DNA from: Adineta vaga
Lineage: Eukaryota > Rotifera
Assembly (NCBI GenBank): GCA_021613535.1
Contig: CP075496.1
Location: 14,074,001-14,138,000, forward strand
Direction of reading: 5' to 3'
DNA length: 64,000 bases
The notes beneath the pieces were generated by a model that was not told the DNA's origin, searched no databases, and worked only from the letters and a program-made list of their open reading frames with translations. Positions 1-11,890 of this stretch are shown in pieces. The position numbers were made by a program, and so were the translations under genes. The first letter of the stretch is position 1. Every line of letters starts with the position of its first letter.

Positions 1-200
1 TAAAAAAATCTAGAACTTAAAATGGTTTTAGCCAGATGTGTAGAACTCTAGAAGGTTTTAGACTTTTCTTCTAGAACCAAAAAAAAGGGTTCTGAAAATG
101 GTACCCAAATTTAGAACCATAAAAGGTTCAGCCGTAAAAGGTTCTAGCTCTAGGGTAAAACCTTTTATGGTTCACTATTACCCGGTTTTTTTTAGAGAGA
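1..200. repeat. Degenerate GGTTCTA/TAGAACC direct and inverted repeats
   Basis: The first 180 bases contain many imperfect copies, in both orientations, of a motif close to AAAAGGTTCTAG / CTAGAACC. Examples lie near 8-16, 46-60, 80-98, 108-130 and 134-180. They sit directly upstream of the glycoprotein-like remnant, so they could be part of a terminal repeat of the same mobile element, but the window begins inside them and no partner copy is visible. Confidence 0.5.
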
Positions 201-252
201 AGAGAACATTGACCATTCATCAGGATGTGACGGAGTCGATATACCAATGACG

Positions 253-1371
253 AAGCCACTTTTTCGGCGATCTTGTGCGACTTGAGTGATCGAGTGTCAG
301 AAATACAAGCATTAGTTTCTGATACGAACAAACAGTTACATAGTTGAGAAGTTTCTGTACTGACTAATACAAACAGTACAATTCAATTAGCACGCTCATT
401 TAGTAAAGCTCAAGAAAATATGGAAATCATGAGAACTAATATGGAAACTATAGCTAAACATGTATCGCGACTAGATTTGTTTTGTCGAGGCGCAGACGCG
501 CTATAATTTACAAAACCACGCAGAACGTATTTACGAGAGGACGAAGAGCTCTATGCGTCGTATCGAGAATAACGATCTTAACTTGGATTCTTCTGTGGGA
601 ATGACAGAACAAAATGAAATTTTGGAAATCGCTTATGAGCATCTTAAACACTCGCTACTCAATACAAGAGAATCGAAAGCCACGTTCATATCACGTATGC
701 TCTTTGTGCAAACTGTACAGATTGTCCCATCAGAAAATGACTTATGTACCAACGATATTACAGGATATTACCCAGAGCATTTGAGTAACATCGTCTTCAC
801 GTCTTATTTTGCAGCTCTCAAAGCTATTGTGAATGACAAGACTCAGGTTTATAAACTTACCCCCTTACCATATTTCATCGTTGATAAAGCAGAAAGAAAA
901 GAGGTTTTTGGATTGCCAAAAATAATGGGCTTATCTATTGGTAGATATATTGAATGGCGAGAAATTAGGGAACAGAAAGCATGTGATTTTGGAGACTACA
1001 CGATTTGTCGCGATCCGCCAATTGTGCAAAAACGTATAAACAATATGTGCTTAGAACAATTAATGCCGACCGACCGTTCGTTTCATTGCTCGGTTCAGGA
1101 TTCTGTTTATAGTTCTCCAGATTTTGAGAAAATAGCGTCCAACGTAATGATATTGTCCACGAGGACGCCAATAAATTGCATCAGGAATGGAGGATTTCAT
1201 GTCTTCAAAAATTTGACGATTATTCACTTAGGATGTAATGACAGCTTCTATTGCGAAGGTAGCATAAACTTTATCGGAGATAAGCGATGTCAAACAGTAA
1301 AACCATACAAAATAAAAACTGTGAATGACCATCTTGAGGGTGTGAGTGTTGGAAGGCAAAGAGCAAAGTGA
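253..1371 (+). pseudogene. Remnant of a coiled-coil, Cys-bearing glycoprotein-like ORF, possibly a retroelement env-like gene
   Basis: The open part (553-1371, 272 codons) has no strong domain that I recognise. It carries spaced cysteines, a YTICRDPP segment, and a stretch where hydrophobic strands alternate with Cys (NVMILSTRTPINC, then LTIIHLGC). Upstream, 270-510 encodes heptad-like text in two broken frames (LSDRVSEIQALVSDTNKQL, then SFSKAQENMEIMRTNMETIA), with an in-frame stop near 345 and a frame change near 500. A coiled coil followed by a Cys-rich beta region resembles class I fusion (F-like) Env proteins of some LTR retroelements. I see no membrane anchor at the C-terminus, and no gag or pol next to it. 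Base composition is clearly richer in GC than the genes that follow, which fits foreign or mobile origin. The C-terminal end runs into a G-rich motif (1332-1352) that resembles the repeats found at 12-22 kb. The assignment to env is tentative. Confidence 0.35.
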
Positions 1372-2160
1372 GATTGCCTTCGATCCCTCTATTACACTGG
1401 ACACACGAAAAGCGTTGTCAGCGGGAAAGACACCGATTGATAACGGTCTGCAAAGCATTTACACCATATAACTTAAATGCACATTTAAAATAGTCGACGA
1501 TGCCTTATGTTAGGATACTTATGGAATTCAATACTTTAAAACTCGAGTACTCGAATTCTAAACTGAAAGTTTAAAATTTGAATAGTTTAAAATTCGAATG
1601 CTCGAATTCTAACTTCATAAATTTAGAAGTTGAAGAAGAAGTTTAATACTCGAATCGAATTAACGATTCCTACACTACTCCAATAGGAATACCTTTATCT
1701 AAAAACCGCCATGAACAGAAGATATAGAACGTCACCCATCTACTTTTTCTTTTTACTTCTAGTTTCGGCTTTGGTATGACATTATCAAATGCTATTTCAT
1801 TGTTTTCGCTTATCGTTTAGTTTTTTTCTTTTTTTTTCTATAGACATATGCATCAACAATTGATCTTAAAAAAATGTACGTTTTTAATATAATAGTTTCT
1901 ATATTAAAAATTCTTCTTAACTCACAAAAAAGATATGTTCTTACAGCGTTTCTGGCAACTTCTATTTTTTACGTGATTCAAGCTCCATTGTCAAAAAAAA
2001 AGAAAAGCTGTAGTATTATTCTCATCGAAGTCTTCGTATTCATCTGAGATATTCAGTTCATTATTGGTATTAAAATGTCATATATTTTTTGTTGAGAGAA
2101 GGAATAAATTTAAATGAAAATAGAATTGAACCAAAGTAATTAATTAAAAGAAAAGTTTTC
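1372..2160. other. Gene-free stretch with TTCGAATT-type repeats
   Basis: No coding region was found. Bases 1525-1660 hold several short direct and inverted copies of TTAAAATTCGAATGCTCGAATTC-like text. A 20-base piece at 1661-1680 (TTAACGATTC.TACACTACT) recurs at 10747-10765, so part of this stretch is a diverged dispersed repeat. Confidence 0.5.
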
Positions 2161-5100
2161 TTATGTGTCAGGATGAATTTGTTGAATTCGGCATTTATAT
2201 ATTTCAAGCACGAAACGTGCCATCCATTGTGATATAATCGTTAATCCTCCATACAATCCAATAAGAGTTGTGATAATATCAATTAAATTTCTCTTTCCTA
2301 TATAAGAATAAGTGCAAGCTGAAGGTAAACATTGATTAAAATATTTTTCATAAGATAATTCGAATGAATAATTTTCCACCATCAATTCTTGAAGAATTGA
2401 TTCAAAAGTTAAATTTCTATGAAATCGACTTGTTGAATAATTCAATGCATGAAATGTTTTTGTAGAATCAATACATTGTTGATTATAAAAACATTGAAAT
2501 GTCGTTTGCAAGAAAGATTCTAATGGATAACAACCGATTTTCATTCCTTGCAATACTTCTGTACATTTCGATGATAAACCACAATCACAATTTTGATAAC
2601 TTCTTGATCTTAAAAATAAAGTTGTATAAAATAAATTTCTATCAATATTATCAAGTTTCCAATTTGTTGAATATCCACTAATAATTTGATTTGTTTGAGT
2701 TATTTCTCGAACGAGATTAAATGTCGTAAGAAATGATTTTGATGTTTGTAAATGAAATTCTTTAATAAATTTTTCAATTCGAATATTTAAAATATTTAAC
2801 GGTAAAAGTTGAACATCAATAAAAGAAGTAAGTAATAATTGAATCAATGATTCATTAATTATTTGTTGAGATAATTGACAAAAGGATTGTAAAAATTGAA
2901 ATTGACCAAGAATTGTTGAATTATTATTTGTTCGATAAATAAAATCAATCCATTGATTTGAAATAAAATCACTTGAACAAATTTCATGAAAATAAGGTTT
3001 AATATCAAGAAATGTTTGATAATTAAATGAAATTTGTGAACATGTACATTGAATTGTTTCTGGTGTTTCTTTTTTTAATAAATTTTCATAAATAAAAAGA
3101 GTTGGAGTATTGATTTGAACAATTGTTAATTGTACAGATAAAAATGAAGTTAAATAAAAAATAATCATAAAAATAATTAATAATATAAATTCAATTCGAG
3201 ATGCTTGTCGATTTTGTATTGAACAAAGAAAAATTCGCCATATTTTTTGAAAGAATAATCGAATAACAATTAAAAATACGATTTTCAAACCTGTTGATAA
3301 TCCACCAAGAATACTAATAATAATCAAAAGAATTGTAAATATCGATCGTCGACTAATTCTTTCAATTGTACAACTTTTTGGATAACAAAACTGATAATAT
3401 AATGAAAATGATATATTCATTTCTAATTTCTCGATCATAATTCGATTAACAATTGTTTCAACTTTTTCATTATTTATTTCTTCTAAAAGTTTAATATTTG
3501 AAAACAATTCATATCCATTAATATCTCCTGTTATCATATATAATATATTATCAATACAAGTTCGATTAGAAAGACATTCAAATGTTGCTTGAAATAAACT
3601 TTCTAATGTTGAACAACCAATAAAAAAATTTGAATTTGTTATATTTTCTGAATAAGAATAAAAAGTATCACCCGGCATACCAATTGACATTGGAATATGA
3701 CATGTTTGATCGAATTGACAAGAACAATTTGAATATTCTACAGGAACAATATTAATTTCACCTAAACTTTCATTATTAACTTGAAATTTATAATTAAAAA
3801 AAGTATTCATTAATTTATTTCCTTGATTTATTATTCGAAAAAGTTTAATAACACGATAACATCGATTAATCATATCCATTTGCCATTGATTAAGAAGAAT
3901 ATCAAATTGTAAATAAAACATATTTTCTGGAATAAGTTTTGAACTAACAAATTGATTTTGATGAAATACATCAAGAGCATCTTTACTCATTCGTTTAGAA
4001 TATTCACAAAATGTACGAAGAATATTAAATTGTGTACCTAAATTTGTTCGAAGATAATCTGCAGAGAAATAATAATCTATTTCATTTTCTAATAGAAAAT
4101 CAATCCAAGATGTGGATATAAATTCACTTGAACATATTGGATGAAAAATAGGTTCAATTTCAAGAAATTTTTCATGAGAAATCGATAATAAACTACATGG
4201 ACAATGAAGATCATTTTCATAAATTTTATAAAGTTTAGAATATTCATCTTCTGTTGGATTGTATATTGTTTGACGATGAATATCTTTTATTGTAGAAGAA
4301 TAAATAGTTAAAATTAATAAAGAAATTAATAAAATGAATATATATAATCGACTTCCAATTTGTTGATAATAAATATGACGATCATTAGTTGATTGATCAG
4401 GAAAAAGATTTAATTCAATTATTTGATGAATTATATATTGTTTTCCTTGATTAAAACGAAGAGAAACTAAAATATCAAAAAACACAAGTCAAATTCTATA
4501 TGAATGAATATTTATTTGGCTCACATGGAATCTTTGCTATTGGTTTCGTTTTTTTTCTTTTAGGTTTTCTTAGAAATTGAATAATCATTGGAATACTAAG
4601 ACTAAAGACTAATGTTAAACCACCTAATAACCCAATAATTTCAGTAAGAACATACATAAAACTAAATCGTTTAATTGCTGAATAAGTACAGGAAAGTGGT
4701 GCACATTCATGAAAATATTTTTCAAATGAAATATTTGAAATCCATTGTTCTATCATAAGATGATTAACAATAAATTGTATTGTATCTCGTGATGAAAAAT
4801 AAGTTTGTTCATTTTGATTTATTGCAAGAAATGTTTCATTTGTGGGTAAATATGAAAGAAGTTTATTGATACATGTTTGATTATAAAAACATTCTAATGT
4901 TGATTGAAGAAGTGAATTTATAGGCATACAACCACTTCGAAATCCGGGAATATGAAATAAAACTTTTGTTATATCATCACTATCGATAAAAATAGCTTCA
5001 TCTTCTGTTGTATTATAAATTCCAGATGGTACTCCAATGTTATAATCTAATACACAACGATTTCCAGAATATGTTGTATTTTTATAAAATAAATAATTAG

Positions 5101-5788
5101 CAAATATTTTAGGTTGTCCATTATTTAAATATTGTATATTTAATATTGATCGAAATCCTGATAATAATTGATTTCCAAATATTAATTGATTAATTAAATT
5201 TAATTGTGATTGAAAAGCAAATAATATTGTTGTATTAAATTGTTCAATTGCAGCATGAATTGTTGTTTTTAAAAGATTTTCAAATAGAATTTGTGAATTA
5301 ATCAATGATGTATCATAAAATGATGAAAGACCATATTCAACATTACTTTTTGAAAGATTACAAAGATTTGCAAGTCCTTGAAATTGAGCACTACCAATAC
5401 TACGAAAATCACCTTGATAAAAATCAGTTGAATTATTTTCTGAATAAATGGATTTCATCCATCGATTGGAAATAAAATCACTTGAACATATTTCATGAAA
5501 TTTAGCTTCTAATGTTAGAAATGTTCCATAGGAAATTGATAAATGTGAACAAGAACATTGAACATCGAATGGAAATGTTTGAAATTGTTCAAGAGTTGGA
5601 TAATGTATTGTTATTTTTGTTATTTGTGGAATTAATAATAAAGTAAGAGTTAAACTAATTAATGTTATTAGTAAGACAATAAGATAAACTCTTGTCGATA
5701 TTAAACTATTACGATTTTGATGAGGATCAATTGTATTATCCGATGAAAAAAGATTTAAATTACGTAGATACGATATTATAAATAACAT
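2161..5788 (-). CDS. Three-unit (6-TM) Cys-rich membrane protein, copy A
   Basis: Two exons (4525-5788 and 2161-4466) are joined by a 58-nt intron (4467-4524, GTGAGC...TTTTAG) in phase 1, giving one frame of 1,189 residues. The protein is three copies of one unit: membrane segment, about 300-residue Cys-rich outer domain, membrane segment. Unit 1 is about residues 1-421, unit 2 about 430-820, unit 3 about 845-1189. Each unit has a CxCS..SI/F motif soon after its first membrane segment and an ICSS(D/E)FIS..W(I/M) signature. Each also has a GC..(P/L)(I/E)S(L/F)(L/F)Q..(L/F).C..N(Q/R).CI segment, many N-glycosylation sites, and C.P..CTYS or C.PKSCTIE just before the last membrane segment, which reads (L/I)IGLxGGL or ILGGLS. 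I recall large families of this kind in bdelloids, of unknown function. The 2-TM layout with a big Cys-rich ectodomain resembles DEG/ENaC or P2X subunits, but no clear channel motif is present. It is a tandem paralogue of the gene at 6585-10153, which has an intron at the same place. Confidence 0.8.
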
Positions 5789-6251
5789 TGTTTAACTATT
5801 GTAAAAGAAATGCGGAAATATATAAAAGTAATTTGCTGAAAGATGTTATTAAGGAAATATGTTTTCTTTTCAATTACAGAAATTTTAACTGTAGATGGAA
5901 TAAACATTTTTATATACGTCAACATGGACGGCGCAAGCTCAGTTGTCTAGGAGAGGCAATTGGATTTTTCAGGCGACAGTAACGAGAAATTTTTGACTTT
6001 CAACTATTGTTCATGAAAACTTACTACAGAGTAATCAGAGTCAGACAAATGAAACTGACCTTGTTTTTCAAAATTCAGTAATTTGGAGAAAGTTAATAAG
6101 AACGAATTGTAGAAGAAACAATTAAACGAACTCTTATAAGCGCTAGTTATAGCCCTATTACGAGAGGCAATAACATTCTATTGCCTCCCCTGATTTTTGT
6201 TAGGATAGGCAATTGCTTCCCTTCGCCTACATGGCGCGCCGCCAGTGTACG
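5789..6251. other. Intergenic stretch with AGGCAAT hairpin
   Basis: No gene was found between copy A and the third-copy stub. A perfect 9-bp inverted repeat, GAGGCAATA / TATTGCCTC, lies at 6165-6173 and 6180-6188. Further AGGCAATTG copies occur near 5954 and 6203. These and the locally GC-rich text (CATGGCGCGCCGCC near 6230) suggest a small inserted element, not defined further. Confidence 0.4.
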
Positions 6252-6363
6252 TCAATGACTATCAACTTGTCTGATTCTGTATTTATGTATTTCAAGAAGA
6301 AAAGTTGTCATCCATTGTGATAGAATCATTAACGTTTCATATAACCCAGCAAGAAAAGTAAAA
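6252..6363 (-). pseudogene. 3' stub of a third copy of the three-unit membrane protein gene
   Basis: Reading the minus strand gives FTFLAGLYETLMILSQWM followed by TTFLLEIHKYRI and a stop at 6252-6254. This aligns with the final membrane segment of copy B (ITFLIGLYGGLMILSQWM, then TVFLLEIYKCRI). The GG of the last segment has become ET, and nothing upstream of 6363 continues the homology. It is a truncated relic, showing that the tandem array once had at least three members or suffered a partial duplication. Confidence 0.75.
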
Positions 6364-6584
6364 CTTCTTATGTACAACCAACTAGATATACAACATACAG
6401 TATATTCAAATTCTATGTTACCATATTTTGGATCACAACGGTTGATATAAATGTGATCGAGTTTAGAAAAAACACATGATTCGTGCTTTTCTCAAACGAA
6501 GTCAATATATCTTTTATTAATTGATAAGCAAAGTACAAAGTTAAGTGAAAATAAATATAATAATTATTTTTGAAAGAAAAGGTT

Positions 6585-9500
6585 TTATTCTGTATCAGGA
6601 TGAATTTGTTGAATTCGACATTTATATATTTCAAGTAAGAAAACTGTCATCCATTGTGATAGAATCATTAATCCGCCATATAATCCAATAAGAAAAGTAA
6701 TAATATCAATAATATTTCGATATCCAATATAAGAATAAGTACAAGTTGAAGGTAAACATTGATTAAAATATTTTTCATAAGATAATTCGAATGAATAATT
6801 TTCCACCATCAATTCTTGAAGAATTGATTCAAAAGTTAAATTTCTATTAAATCGACTTGTTGAATAATTCAATGCATGAAATGTTTTTGTAGAATCAATA
6901 CATTGTTGATTATAAAAACATTGAAATGTCGTTTGCAAGAAAGATTCTAATGGATAACAACCGATTTTCGTTTCATTCAATGATTTTGTACATTTTGATG
7001 ATAATCCACAATCACATTGATTATACATCATAGGTAAAGTATGAAGATAAGTTTGGTGTTCATTGATTTCATAGACCCAATTGGTGGCATATCCACTAAT
7101 AAGTTGATTATTTTCCGTAACTTCACGAAGAAGATTAAATGTTGTAAAAAATGATTTAGAAATTCTTAAATGAAATTCTTGAATCAAAATTTCCATTTGA
7201 TTCATTAGAATATCCAATGATGATAAATGAGAATCAATAAAATTAGTTGATAGTAATTGTAACAAAGAATCTTGAATTGTTCTTTGAGAAATTTGACAAA
7301 ATGAAGATAAAAATTGAAAATTCATATATTGAAAATGATTTGTTTGATAAATATATTCAATCCATGAATTTGAAATAAAATCACTTGAACAGATTGAATG
7401 AAAATTAGGTTGAATGGAGAGAAATGTTTCGTATTGAAATGAAATTTGTGAACATAAACATTGAATTGAATTGAATGAAGATTTTTTATTCAATAAATCT
7501 TGATAAACTGGTAATGTTGGTGAATTAATTTGAACAATTGTTAATTGTGGTGAAAGAAATGTGATTAAATAAAAAATAATCATTAAAATAATTAATAAAA
7601 TACAATGTAATCGAGATTTGATTTGATTTTCATTTGGATAAACTAACGATTTGATAAAACTTTTTCCAAAACTCATATTCGATCGATTTTGATTAATCTT
7701 TTCGAGAAATTTTATGCCAATTAAGAATAAAATTTTCAAACCAGTTGATAAACCACCTAAAATTCCAAGAACAATGATTAAAATAACAAAAATTGATCGA
7801 CGAGATATTTGTTCAATTGTACAATAATTCGGAGAACATTTTTTATAATACGATGAAAACGAAATATTCGTTTTCAATGAATTTATCATTACGCGATTGA
7901 TAACTGATTCAATTTTTTCATTATTTTTATTGATTAATAAAGAAATATTGGTTAAATAATCAAATCCATTTCCAATTTGTTCAATAATTTCATTAACACA
8001 AGTTCGATTAGAATAACATTGTAATGTTCCTTGTAATAAACTTTCAAATGATGAACAACCAATAAAAAATGAAGACGAAGAAGAAGAAAACATTTTCTGT
8101 GCACAACTTTCCGATAAATCACAAGAACAATTTGAATAATTTCTTGAAATAAAATTCATTTGATTTGTTGTTTTATCGTTCAATAATAAATAAAAATTAT
8201 AAAAATTATTTAAATATTTATTTCCTTGATTTGTTATTCGAACAAGATTAATAACACGTTGACATCCATTTATCATATTGATTTTCCATTGTTGAATTAA
8301 ATTATCAATTTGTAAATTGAATTCATCTTTTGGAAGAATTTGTGAACTAATCAATTTTGTTTGATGAAATACATAAAGATTTTCATCGGTCATTTCTCTC
8401 GAATAATTACATAATGTTCGTAAAATATTCATTTGTGTACCTAAATTTGTTCGAGTTGTATTGGAATTGGATAAAAAATAATGATCATTTCGTTCATTTT
8501 CGAATAAATAGTTTATCCAAGTTGATGAAAGAAATTCACTGGAACAAATTTCATCATAGATTGGTTCAATAGAAAGAAATTCATTGTGAATTATTGAAAG
8601 TGATGAACATGGACAATTGAGATTTGTTGAATATTTTTGATAAAGTTCATTATAAACAAATTCAGTTGGATTAGAAATAATTTCATGAGTTAATTCTTTA
8701 ACAATGGATGAATAAATAGTTAAACTTGTTAAAGAAATCAAAAGAATAAATACGTAAAAACGTGTTCCAATTCTTTGAGAATAATTATGAGGATCATTTT
8801 CATTTGGAAAGAGATTTAATTCGATTAATCGAGTTTTTGCATTTGATTTTAATTGAATAAATTGCATTGAAACTAAAATATGAAGAATTTTAGAAAAATA
8901 TAATCAGTCGTGTGAAAGTCGAATTTACATGAAATTTTCGGTTTTGATGATTGAATTTTAGGTTTTCTTATAAATCGAATAAAATTTGGAATAAGATTTT
9001 CTAAGATTAATTTTAAACCACTAAGTAAACTGATTAATTGAATTAAAACCATGAGAAAATTATTTCTTCGATTGATTGAATAACTACATGAAATTGGTGC
9101 GCATTCATGAAAATAATTTTCATAAGATATATTTAATATTAATTCTTCAATCATCATTTGATTAAGCATTGATTGTATTGTCATTTCTTTAGTAAAAATA
9201 CTTGATTGTAATGGATTTAATGATTGAAATGTTTCACTTGTTGAATAATAAGAAAGAATTATATTGATACATGTTTGATTATAAAAACATTCTAATGTCG
9301 ATTGAAGAAGAGAATTTATTGGTAAACAACCACTACGAAATCCAGGAATCTCAAATAATAAATTCATTTGTTCATCTGCTGATTGAATATTATAAAATCC
9401 CGATGGTATAACAATACTATAATCATTCAAACATGAAGTAGAATTTTGATAGATTAAATAATTAATAAAGAAATCAGATGTTTGATTTTCATGGAAATAT

Positions 9501-10153
9501 TTGATATTGAGAATTGTTTTTAATCCAGATAGAAATTGATTACCAAAGATTAATTTATTCATAAGATTTAATTGTGATTTAAAACTAACTGGTAAGATCA
9601 TTTTTAATTGTTCGATTGATGATTCAATTGTTGTTTGTAATAAATTTTCGAATATAAGTTGAGAATTAATTAATGATGTATCATAAAATGAATTTAAATT
9701 ATCTTCGAGATTTGTTCGAGAAAGAAAACAAAGACTTGAAAGAGATTGAAATTGTGAACTACCAATTTCACGAAAATCTCCGGAATAAAAATGAGTAGAA
9801 TTTCTACCTGAATAAATCGTTTCAATCCATCGATGGGTAATAAAATCACTTGAACAGATTTGATGAAAATCAGTCGTTAATGTAAGAAATGTTCCATAAC
9901 GAATTGATAAACGTGAACAAATACATTGAACATTTAATGGAAAGGTTTTCATTTGTTCATATGTTGGAGAATTTATTGTTATTGTTGTCATTTGTGGAAT
10001 TACAGAAAGACTTAGAATAAGGCCAAGAAGAATTAATATCATTAAAATAAAATAAATTCGTGTTGAAATTAATGTATTTTTATATTCATGTTTATCTTCG
10101 TCTTTTGTTTGAAATATATTCAACTTACGGACATACGAGAGTAATTGAGACAT
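6585..10153 (-). CDS. Three-unit (6-TM) Cys-rich membrane protein, copy B
   Basis: Exons 8929-10153 and 6585-8872 join across a 56-nt intron (8873-8928, GTAAAT...TTTTAG) in the same phase and place as in copy A, giving about 1,170 residues. The frame is open up to 10252, but the start at 10153 (MSQLLSYVRKLNIF) is preferred because it matches the N-terminus of copy A (MLFIISYLRNLNLF). Three units follow: the first ends at the intron, and the second and third are in the long exon. Signatures ICSSDFITHRWI, ICSSEFLSSTWI and ICSSDFISNSWI mark the three ectodomains. The last 120 residues are almost identical to copy A, while the rest is much more diverged, hinting at gene conversion of the 3' end. 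Function is unknown. All three ectodomains should lie on the same side of the membrane, since each unit has two membrane segments. Confidence 0.8.
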
Positions 10154-11263
10154 TGTTGAAATGATATATGAAGAAAATAAGTAAGACATTTTTATAAAAC
10201 TTTCGGATAAAATCAAATACTTTTTCTTGTTCATTTCTTTTACATAATGCAAGTTAATAAAATATATAGGAAATTACTTTGGATGTGACAGAAGTAGTAT
10301 AAAGACAATTTCTTTTCTGTAAATTTAAAGTTTAATCATTGAAAGTACTGAAAATATGAATAGAAGTAACTAGGTCGTTTTTCTCTCGAACATTTCCATT
10401 GATTAAATTGACTTTTTCAATAGAGTAAAATTTTTATAAGAAATCGTTCAGTTTTAGTAATGAAAAAAGAATTAAGTTTTGCTTTTCGTTTTGTCTTCTT
10501 GTTTCGTATTGAATCCAAAGTATGTTTGCGTTTCCTTCGATTTAGCCTGAAGAGAAAGAGAAAGCGTCCGTATTGGACACTATGAAAAGAGAAGAAAAAT
10601 GTCTTGAAAAACTACGTGCATTATCCTTTTGCGTTCTGTCGATCAACTAGATGAATTTTCCCCAAAATTCTTTTCATTCACTAATGAATTGCATACATGT
10701 AGAAGTCGAAAAGACGTTTGAAATTCGAATACTTGAATCAATAAAGTTAACGATTCTACACTACTTGCATAATCACAAAAGAAGGCGATGTAAAAAAACA
10801 CATTTTCATTTACTTGAATGGTAGAGTCATATCTGTTTAGATCTATCATGTCGACTGTGTCGGAAATCAACACTTAAGAAATAGATTATTTATTTTATAT
10901 CAAACAAAAAGAAAAAATTTTAGAACAAGATCCAACGATGAAAATTATCAAAGACTATTAAAAATTTTGTTTTTCTAGAAATTTATTTGGAATATCTCGT
11001 TGTGTAGAAAGTTTTTGAACATTTGAAATAAACAAAAAAATCCTTCATACAATATTTTCATCGGATAAGAGATAGTTCACAAGAGAAACAATACGAATAG
11101 AAAGTCATTTTTACTCTCATAAGTCTCTTTTTTGTTTTAATGTTAAACTCTTGAAAATTATGAATTGCATCATTATCTTTATTTCTATAGTTCAGCTTTT
11201 AGAGATGATATTGTTGATATAAAAATTTTTCTCAATTAAATATACAGAGTCAATGATTATTAT
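10154..11263. other. Gene-free stretch
   Basis: I see no supported gene. The stretch is AT-rich. Around 10720-10768 it holds a diverged copy of the repeat seen at 1622-1681 (AAATTCGAATACTTGAATC, then TTAACGATTCTACACTACT). Confidence 0.5.
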
Positions 11264-11890
11264 TTAAAACGAAGTATTATTCCTATTTCCCAATATTGGC
11301 TTCATTGGAATCTCAGTGATGGCACCTTCTATAACCCCTACTATATGTACTTGAGTTGTTCTTGGTTGAAACCGGAATAGTTCATTGACAAAAAACATTT
11401 TAATATTCGTTCGATGTAAACATGTCCATCGTATCCAAATAAAGATCATTCCTATACTACTCGCACTTAATACGCCAAATAAAATATATTTCAATGTTTG
11501 AAGATCAATAGGTTGCTTGGGTGGAAATGTTGAAAGAATAGTGGAGATAAATAACCAAATAAAAATACAAGTGATTAATATCAATCCTATGAATTTTCTT
11601 GTTGCTAATTCGAAACCAAAATTTCTCATAACAATCTCAACCAACCAAAACATAACAAGTATTAGAATCATAAAAATAATTATAGCAAACAGAAGAACAA
11701 ATAAATTAGTCTCCATGGAATAAAGTGTTTCGGAGACATTATCTTTAATACGTGTTTCCAAAGTCGATAAGAGTTCGAGAGAAATATTCTCGAATTTTGA
11801 AAGAGTTGGATCAATTTCATTGATAATACGAGTTAATGATCTATCGATGAGTTCATCCAAACCTTCAACATTAACGTCGATTCTTGTCAT
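11264..11890 (-). CDS. Small multi-pass membrane protein, unknown
   Basis: A single-exon frame of 208 residues. The N-terminal 60 residues are hydrophilic and look helical (DELIDRSLTRIINEIDPTLS). Three or four hydrophobic segments follow: about 63-88 (LFVLLFAIIIFMILILVMFW), 100-121 (FIGLILITCIFIWLFISTIL) and 134-152 (YILFGVLSASSIGMIFIWI). A polar tail of about 50 residues ends in NRNNTSF. I do not recognise the family. An amphipathic or coiled-coil head before the membrane segments could mediate oligomerisation, but this is a guess. The ATG is the first in the frame, and AT-rich non-coding sequence flanks it on both sides. Confidence 0.55.
   Translation of the reverse strand: MTRIDVNVEGLDELIDRSLTRIINEIDPTLSKFENISLELLSTLETRIKDNVSETLYSMETNLFVLLFAIIIFMILILVMFWLVEIVMRNFGFELATRKFIGLILITCIFIWLFISTILSTFPPKQPIDLQTLKYILFGVLSASSIGMIFIWIRWTCLHRTNIKMFFVNELFRFQPRTTQVHIVGVIEGAITEIPMKPILGNRNNTSF

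Noticed and set aside
4467-4524. Stop codon between the 430- and 774-codon frames taken as two genes
   Set aside because: A 58-nt GT..AG intron restores one frame, and the paralogue has an intron at the same place and phase. One spliced gene is the simpler reading.
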